Of a stretch of 64,000 nucleotides of DNA, positions 57,661 to 64,000 are shown one piece after another. Below the pieces are notes generated by a model. That model was not told where the DNA came from. It saw only the letters and a list, made by a program, of their open reading frames with translations, and ran no database searches. Where the stretch lies: contig CM055063.1 in assembly GCA_029204045.2 (NCBI GenBank), forward strand, positions 33,962,810-34,026,809, given 5' to 3'. A program made the position numbers and the translations under genes. The stretch is from Tillandsia leiboldiana (Eukaryota; Streptophyta; Magnoliopsida; Poales; Bromeliaceae). Positions within the stretch are counted from its first letter, which is position 1. Each line of letters opens with the position of its first letter.

Positions 57661-58125
57661 AGTCTTGGCGGGTGTTGCCGTTCTGTGGTTGCTGTGCGTG
57701 GTGAGGGAGTAGCGAGCTAGATCCAGACCCATCTTTGGAGAGTAGCGGTACCCCCTTTGGAGGAGATCTTCAGTATAGTCGGTAGAGTGGTATTTATTGC
57801 CTCTTTTGAGAGACTGATGTAGTGAGGATATGATGTATTGAGAGCTTGTACACTGATGTTTTATTTAAGATATCTCCCTGTTGAGCTATGAGTTTTGTAC
57901 TCGAGGTTATTGTATGATTATCTTTTTGGGAGAGGGACCTTGTTGTTTTATCTTCAGTTGTACAGTGGTTGATTTTATTTCTATAGCAGTTTTATCTTTT
58001 AGCTCTGATATCTGTTAGCTGTAGCTCTTTTGCAGGTAGGTCGCTTCGCCTATGCGGGTTGGCATAGGTGGCGGATCTGTTGGCGAGCCCGGGTCACAGT
58101 TTCGACCCCGGGGCGTGACATCGGA

Positions 58126-58899
58126 CCCCGGATCGTTGAGTTTTAGGTGAGTTGGATTTCCTCCAAAATCATCTGACTGCTTTCTAATTCTATCATTGTA
58201 GTCCGCAAGCATGCTTTAGACAATGATATACTTGTTGGTTATGATAGATGCAAAATAGTGGAACATTGGCTAGCACCCTGTCATATGATGCATGTTATTT
58301 AACCAGACTTTAGAAAACTCTCAACTTGGGCTTATTATTGTTATTTTTAGACTTCCTACACTTGCATCATTCTTTCCTCCTGACTTAGTATTTATCCTCG
58401 CTCGAGTATTGGGCCGAGTAGTCGAGATAGTGTAGGACGCATATTGCGCTTGTGCCTGGGGGCCTAGTAGAGTTTGGTAGCTGAGGCTAGTTCTGTGCTA
58501 GTGTCAGGAACCGTTTGGATAGACGGTGGTCCTTGGCCATTGAGTATTCTCTGACCAGTTTTGTTGCCACTGAGTTCGTGGTGGTGTTGAGGTTGTGAGA
58601 GCAGGACATTGAACCCATAATATTTTTGGACACACACACGATTTTAGTAAACTAATATTTTCTCTCCGAATTTCGAAGGGTCGTTGGAACCTGTTCTTGT
58701 TTGATTAAGGTGAAGGCACTAGCCCTTCGGGGTTTGAAAAATAAAACTTGTTTTAACTGATTTTCTTAAGAACTAAAATTTATTAAAATAGGTTTCCTCA
58801 AATCAAAATGGTTTTCTAAAAAAGAAGCTACTTTTTGTTCTCACCCCGAGAGGGTTTGAGTGAAAATGATTTTCGAAAATAAATATCATCTTTTCATAT
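58126..58899 (+). mobile_element. 3' LTR of H, third piece
   Basis: Continues H's LTR after T. GTTTTAG/GTGAGTTGGATTTCC corresponds to the donor region at 14931-14955, and the rest is collinear with 14950-15850. It stops at 58899, where a sequence starting TGTTGGGG begins, so the last 1.2 kb or so of this LTR is missing. Confidence 0.82.
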
Positions 58900-60905
58900 T
58901 GTTGGGGCCAAAAAGTGGCTACGCGCGATTGGCCCCTGAGAGTGACCCTTAGAGATGTCGAATGCGTCGCGTGCCAACAGATCCAGCGATCGAGCCGAGG
59001 AGGGATCTGCTCGGCCGGGTTCTCCTCTGGTAATTCTTGCGACCGTTCGACTTAGAATAGCTTAATCGGGTTTATGGAGGTAGAGAGTGATTGCCAGTTT
59101 CGACTTAGAGTAGCCGAACCGGGAAAAAAAGACAATGATAAAGACACGGCTAAGGAGCCGATTATAGCTTTATAGAACAAGATACAAAAATGACACAGCT
59201 GATGGGCCGATTAAAACTTTATATTGCCTGGAAAGGGGATACAAGAATAATGACACGACTGATAAGTCGATTAAAACTTTAAAATGCTTGAGAATGGGGA
59301 TAGAAGGAAGAAGGTAGGGATAGAGAATACAATTAAGTTTACTCCTAGGAAAACACTAAAGAAAAGCGGTAAAAGCTAAGTTAACCTACTCCTAAGATAT
59401 GAAGAAGCTGGAGTGGTACCGGGCTTACGAGGTTGTCGGACTCCTTTTTCTTCGATGGTTCGGGTATTTATACACATCCCGAACCAAATTATTAGGCATT
59501 GATTTAAATTATTGGCGTTAATTGGGGGAAGTTATCAAATATTCCGCAACCACTTCCTTTTGAGCCGAATGCCCTCAATTAGGATAGTAGTCTCTTCTCC
59601 ATCCAGGTTCATCCCCTTGTCATCGCGCCAGAGCGTGATCCTCGGCGCTTTCCAGTACTGGGCGCGGCTTGCCGTTCTGGGTCAGTTACAGGATTTGCGC
59701 CCGATTCTCGCACTCCTTCCTTCGGGAGTCTTCCCTTTTTAAGCACGAGCGGCCGAAAGTTGACTCAAACTCCCGCCTTTTCCGTCGACTGACTGAGGCA
59801 GTCTGATATCTGTCTTTGGCCGAGGGACAGCCTTGGATAAGATGCTAATCCTCCTATTGACCGCTACTTTTGTCGGATGATCCTCCTATCAGTTGGTGCT
59901 TTCAACCGATAGCCTATGTCGCGTGCCGCATTCTCACACAACTGAGATCGGTCTTAATTGAGATGCAGGTGATCAGCTGATGTCTATCAGTCGACAGTAT
60001 CCTCCACGTGTTGCTTTCTTAAGAAGCGAAAATTCTGGTCTCAATAATGCCCCATCGGCAATCGCCTGACGTGTCGTTCGGGTGATTATCGAAATGGAGT
60101 TCAAAACCTGACGCACATCTCGATGTCCATGATCATCCCCGTACCCTGACAAGATATTTTCTTCTCTTTGAGGGATTTGGGACAAGTGAAGTTGCTCACT
60201 GTTCAAAAGATTCGCAAACAGGAGTTAATCTTTCTTAGTTTTCGGCGAATTTATTTTCCACCGCTTCTTCCTTCACTGCATACTGTCCTCCGCGGGACGA
60301 TCATCATTATTTCGCTCTTTCCCATCGGCCTATAGAAAAGCCTTACTTTCAGCTTTCTTAGCAACGCCTTTCTCTCTCACGACGACTCCTATGCTTCTGT
60401 TACACCGATTATCCGGCCGTAACTGCTTCGTCTCTGTGGATACTTTCAAGACGGTTGCCAGATCTGGCGGCGTGGTGACGCCGGCTGTCAAAAACTTCTT
60501 CCTGCTTTGGGACTCTAACGGGGATTTTCTTGGTGAAGCCCTTGTATGTGACCTACCGACCCGAAATCTTACGGCTAGTGGTTGGACCGACTTTCGGCTG
60601 CTTACGGGTGTTTAGGTATTGAGATAACCCTTCTTGGGGGAGAACCGGCCCTTGCCTCCATCCCTAGGAGTTGGAGGAGTTCGAGTCGTTCCAAGTCTAG
60701 TCCTTTTCGCCGGGAAGTTGTTGTTTCTCGCTTCGACTGGCCATTTTGCAAGGTTAGCGACTTCCTTCCCAGGAGGGCCCGCATGATCCGTCGAGTGTAG
60801 GGATTCGAAAAGTCAATGATTACTTTGTACTCTTTCTCTCTCCCGCTCCAGCCGTCTCCAATGATGGTCAGGTGCCTCATTTTCCACGAGGCAGTGCTTG
60901 ATCCT
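58900..60905 (+). mobile_element. Unidentified element start, truncated
   Basis: About 2 kb starting TGTTGGGGCC, a common LTR start in plants, and interrupting H's LTR. TATA-like TATTTATACACA is near 59465. Three repeats spaced 49 and 60 bp (from 59143, 59192 and 59252) each begin GACAC. The first and third contain small hairpins with different stems. No protein domain is recognised, including in the frame 60602-60880 on the minus strand. It is cut on the right by a minus-strand LTR. CATAT (58895-58899) would be its target site, with no partner seen. Confidence 0.5.
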
Positions 60906-61547
60906 TGTCACGCCCTGGGCTCGAAACTGCAACCTGGGCTCGTCAACAGATCCGCTGCCTATACAGGAAGGCCCGCATAGACGAAGTGTTTAACCTGCAA
61001 AAGATAATACTATAGCTATACAGGTATCAGAGCTGGAAAGTAACTACTGAAATATAAAAATACAACTCCAAAATAGTACAAGTCTGATCCTCACAAAACA
61101 TAAGTCTCTCAAAATAAAACTCTCTAAAGTAACTATATGTAATAATCCAGCAGACTGTACTAAAAGCTCCAAAAAGGGGTACAACTACACTCCAAGGACG
61201 GGTAGGGAACTAGCTCGCGACTCACTTACCTTGATCAGCAGAAACAGCAACTGGAGTAGCAGGGAAAGAAGTAGATGCCTCTGGAAAAAGTCACCACAGC
61301 GGGTGTGAGAACTACATCAAACAGTAGTTCTCAGTGGTTACCGTCCCCAAGACCAACGGTCTGTCCACTAAGTCTTCTTGAGACATAAGATAACAATGCA
61401 ATAAGGAAGGATAAATAAGCTGGAAATAAACTCTGCTGCTACCATGCCTCTATCTATAATGCTCAATGGGTGATACAGATGAAAATGATGCATCGACTCT
61501 ATCTCATAATACCCGATCAACCCAATCACACTAACTGCCACATAGGG
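60906..61547 (-). mobile_element. LTR end fragment, minus strand
   Basis: The last 640 bp of an LTR of this superfamily on the minus strand, ending GGGCGTGACA at 60906. It contains the GAGAACTAC/GTAGTTCTC hairpin (61307-61315 with 61324-61332). It is interrupted at 61547 by the next LTR. It is more diverged than 61548-64000, so it is older. ATCCT (60901-60905) would be its target site. Confidence 0.8.
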
Positions 61548-62020
61548 TGTCACGCCCCGGGGTCGAAACTGCGACCCGGGCTCGCCAACAGATCCGCCAC
61601 CTATACGGAAAACCCCGCATAGGCGATGCGTCCAAACTGTAAAGATAAAACTACAGCTAAACAGATATCAGAGTAGTAAAGAAAACTGTTGTAAAACTAA
61701 AATTCACCACTATATAACTGAAAATAATGAAACAATATCCATCTCCCAAAAATAATCATCATACAATATCCTCTGATACAATAACCCAGAATTCAACAGG
61801 GAGGTAAACTGAAATAATACATCAGTGTACAGGCTCTCAATACAAATCAAATCCTCATAATTCAACAGTCTCTAAAATGTAAAAATAAACAATCCACTGA
61901 CTGTACTAAAGATCTCCAAAGAGGGGGGTACCGCTACTCTCCAAAGACGGGTAGGGATCTAACTCGCGACTCCCTCGCCTCGATCAGCAACAGAAGAACC
62001 AGCAACTCCCGCAGAAGACT

Positions 62021-63887
62021 CTGCAAAACAAAGGAGATGAAAGAAAAGAGGGGGGTTGGAGCACCCCCAACGGGTGTGAGAACTACACCAACACGTAGTT
62101 CTCAGTGGGTACCGCCACCAGGGCCGACGGTCTGCCCACGAAGTCTACTAGAGGCGTAAGATAATGATGCAGTAAATACTGAATAAGAAAAGCTGGAGAT
62201 ACTCTACTGCTACCATGCCTCTATCTAAAATGCTCAATGGGTGATACCGATGAAAAGATATGCAACCGCTCGCACACGAGGTGCTCAGTCGACCCAATCG
62301 AGCTGACTGCCACATCTGGTCCAGTCAAGCCTGCGCCTCCCTAGTGTATCAACGTAGGGTGTCCAATCAGACTAACTCGCTAACGAACAGTGGCACATGC
62401 AGGCTATAGTCAAAATCCATGCTCTCTCTCAGAACGGATAGACTCAAGATCCTCAAGCATCTCGCACAACGGTCGAAGTACTCTCAACGACCCTGGACCA
62501 CCGTCAACCCAAACGGTTCCCAACAACACATGCACTGGTCTAATCTCAGCTAACAGACTCCACTCAGCCCCCAGGCACGAGTGCAACAGTAAAAGTATCT
62601 TCCTGAATAAACCCAATCCATGGACCAGTAAAAACTGGCACTGCCTGCTCTGCTGGCCACATCGGGTATGCCAGCCTATGCATAACACAGATGTAAAGAA
62701 AGAGTATCAAGAACTCAAAGAATGTCCGTCGCACACTCCGGAGTGGCACTCAAGGGGAGCGACCCACACGAGTAAAGTAACAAGTCACAAGTATCATAAT
62801 ATAGCAGGACTGGATCACGACTATGCTCAAGTGGGGAAACCCATCCACTAAAGAAACCCCGATCCCCAATCTGATGCAAAAGTAAACATCTGGTCAACCG
62901 CCCAATGTCCGCGGTCGCCACAATACCCTACCATCCACAATCCGGTACAACAACCGACATCCGATCAACCGCCCAATGTCTGCGGTCGCCGCAATACCCT
63001 ACTACCCATAATCCGGTCCAACCTATCCCAAACCCCAAGGTCCCAGCTATACTATCCCAAACCCTTGCTCGAACCCGAGCAACATGTATCTAGTATCTGA
63101 ATAGAAAGGAGAAAAGAACAATCATGGTTTCTCCTAAGTCAAGTCCCAATATGATAGTGTAGCAGTAAAATATGGCCTATCTAGATGTCCATACAAGCAT
63201 GCAAGTGTCCTCAAGAAAGATAGAAGAAAGAGTATATCAAATAGTAGCTCCACAAAGGTATAACCAACATGCCAAACTCACTAATCAACTACACCTGTCC
63301 ATAATCCATGATTTATAATAAATCATCAGAGTAGTCCCCGCACATAGATATATCATTCTGTCCCCTCGAATAATCAATCCTCAAAAAAAGGTTATGTGCT
63401 AACATGGAATGCTAACATCTCACTACTATAGTATATCAATCCCACATAAATAAGCCAATGATTAATTAGGCTAATTTCATCAAGCATGATTTCTATCTCA
63501 TCTAGTATAGAATGAACATAACCATTTACATATGTGAGGTCTCAAATCCGCCAATACATGTACAATAATCAAGTAAGTATCAATCCACATGATCTAGGTC
63601 ATTCCCATGTTTACATCTCAATCCTATTGGTTGTACATTAACTTATGCATGCTATCAGTCACATAGGGTAGCATTCCCTTAGGTAAGCTTTCATTCATCA
63701 TAAACATGGATATCCAAATCTTGCAAGTTCTCATAAGCCCTAACATGAATATTTATCTTGCAATTCCCAAACAATTATCATTACTAAGCTTACCTCTCAA
63801 TCACATATATAGGTACACTAACATGCATGCATTCTATCATATAGAATTAGAGAACCGTCCACCGGTTCTGGAGACGAAGCAACCCAC
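62021..63887 (-). other. Predicted leader intron in the right-edge LTR
   Basis: On the minus strand, donor ATTCAG/GTGGGT at 63887 and acceptor CCTTTGTTTTGCAG/AGTC ending at 62021, giving 1867 bp. The two-unit repeat lies inside. Confidence 0.48.
62078..62103 (-). other. Conserved LTR hairpin, 9-bp stem
   Basis: GAGAACTAC (62078-62086) and GTAGTTCTC (62095-62103) pair fully around an 8-base loop. The stem sequence is the same as in H and the fragment at 60906-61547, with a different loop. Confidence 0.7.
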
Positions 63888-64000
63888 CTGAATCGCTTTC
63901 CGCAGGCAAAACTGAAGTCGGTGAAGTGCGTAGTCACTCACTATCAACATCCGCCGAAACCGCACCCTCGGCACTTGATCGCTCGCGCCTCAGCCAACAT

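Larger units (their letters stand above)
38233..58120 (+). mobile_element. Composite T: three LTRs, two internal stretches, one gap
   Basis: The outer ends are TGTGGTGACTCAGACC (38233) and GGGCGTGACA (58120), flanked by TCGGA on both sides (38228-38232, 58121-58125). So the outermost LTRs behave as one insertion into H's 3' LTR. Inside are LTR T1 (38233-42403), internal start 42404-43935, 100 N (43936-44035), a foreign retroelement piece 44036-46294, LTR T2 (46295-50483), a full internal region 50484-53923 and LTR T3 (53924-58120). T2 is preceded by TTATC, not by a polypurine tract. The arrangement may be a nested insertion followed by LTR recombination, or a misassembly around the gap. Confidence 0.85.
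53924..58120 (+). mobile_element. LTR T3, 4197 bp
   Basis: 3' LTR, TGTGGTGACTCAGACC to GGGCGTGACA, preceded by a polypurine tract and followed by the target duplication TCGGA (58121-58125). TATA box 54969-54979; CACGTG boxes between 54520 and 54780; hairpins 57582-57607 and 57617-57630; 71-bp array 56480-56685. Confidence 0.94.
61548..64000 (-). mobile_element. LTR on minus strand, cut by the window edge
   Basis: It starts (in plus coordinates) TGTCACGCCCCGGGGTCG at 61548 and runs past 64000. No primer site is on its left, only TAGGG (61543-61547) and the older LTR, so it is either a 3' LTR or a solo LTR. It shows the hairpin 62078-62103, predicted intron 62021-63887, a two-unit repeat of about 67 bp (62886-63010) and the CTCCGGAGTGGCACTC block near 62737. 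It is close to the LTRs of T and S1 in layout. Confidence 0.85.

Noticed and set aside
38233..58120. Simple tandem retrotransposon made by unequal crossing over between LTRs
   Set aside because: A shared middle LTR should be preceded by the polypurine tract and internal end of the family. T2 is preceded by foreign sequence and TTATC.
59973..60880. Small frames (77, 74, 72 and 92 codons) in the unclassified segment
   Set aside because: No domain, no conserved partner in the window, and overlapping frames on both strands of similar length.

Overview
The window looks like nuclear intergenic DNA from a seed plant with a repeat-rich genome. I found no host protein-coding gene, tRNA, rRNA or CRISPR array. 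Almost everything is Ty3/gypsy LTR retrotransposon sequence: very long LTRs (about 3.6-4.2 kb), primer sites complementary to the 3' end of initiator tRNA-Met, and broken gag, RT, RNase H, integrase and chromodomain pieces. The chromodomains point to chromoviruses, probably Tekay/Del-like. Every pol remnant lacks the RT core, so no autonomous element is present. The species cannot be named from the sequence.

Layout. (1) 1-10439: minus-strand element A: 3' LTR cut by the window edge, decayed internal region 2989-6566, 5' LTR 6567-10439. It sits inside an older LTR of the same kind (fragment 10440-10876). (2) 10877-13234: old unassigned DNA. (3) 13235-58899: an old plus-strand element H opened by four later insertions. 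Its parts are LTR 13235-17112, pol scraps 17113-17273 and 21373-21976, 3' end with polypurine tract 25568-25869, and 3' LTR pieces 25870-26760, 37481-38232 and 58126-58899. The insertions are solo LTR S1 (17274-21367, target duplication ACAAT), solo LTR S2 (21982-25562, TCAAC), element E (26761-37475, CCATT) and composite T (38233-58120, TCGGA). T has three LTRs, two internal stretches, a 100-N gap and a foreign retroelement piece. (4) 58900-60905: start of an unidentified element beginning TGTTGGGG. (5) 60906-64000: two minus-strand LTRs, the second inserted into the first and running off the window.

Shared design. Most of the long LTRs have a GC-rich U3 with repeated CACGTG boxes, a TATA box, a candidate 5' splice site (usually CAG/GTGGGT), then 1.3-1.9 kb later a pyrimidine tract ending in TTTTGCAG, with conserved hairpins just before it. 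Most tandem-repeat arrays in the window, including the 95-bp GC-rich array of element E, fall between such splice-site pairs. This suggests, by inference, that the LTRs carry a leader intron that tolerates repeat expansion. A and T share broken pol and an identical odd leucine tract in the chromodomain, while the LTRs of each are nearly identical. That fits a non-autonomous family recently moved by proteins made elsewhere.
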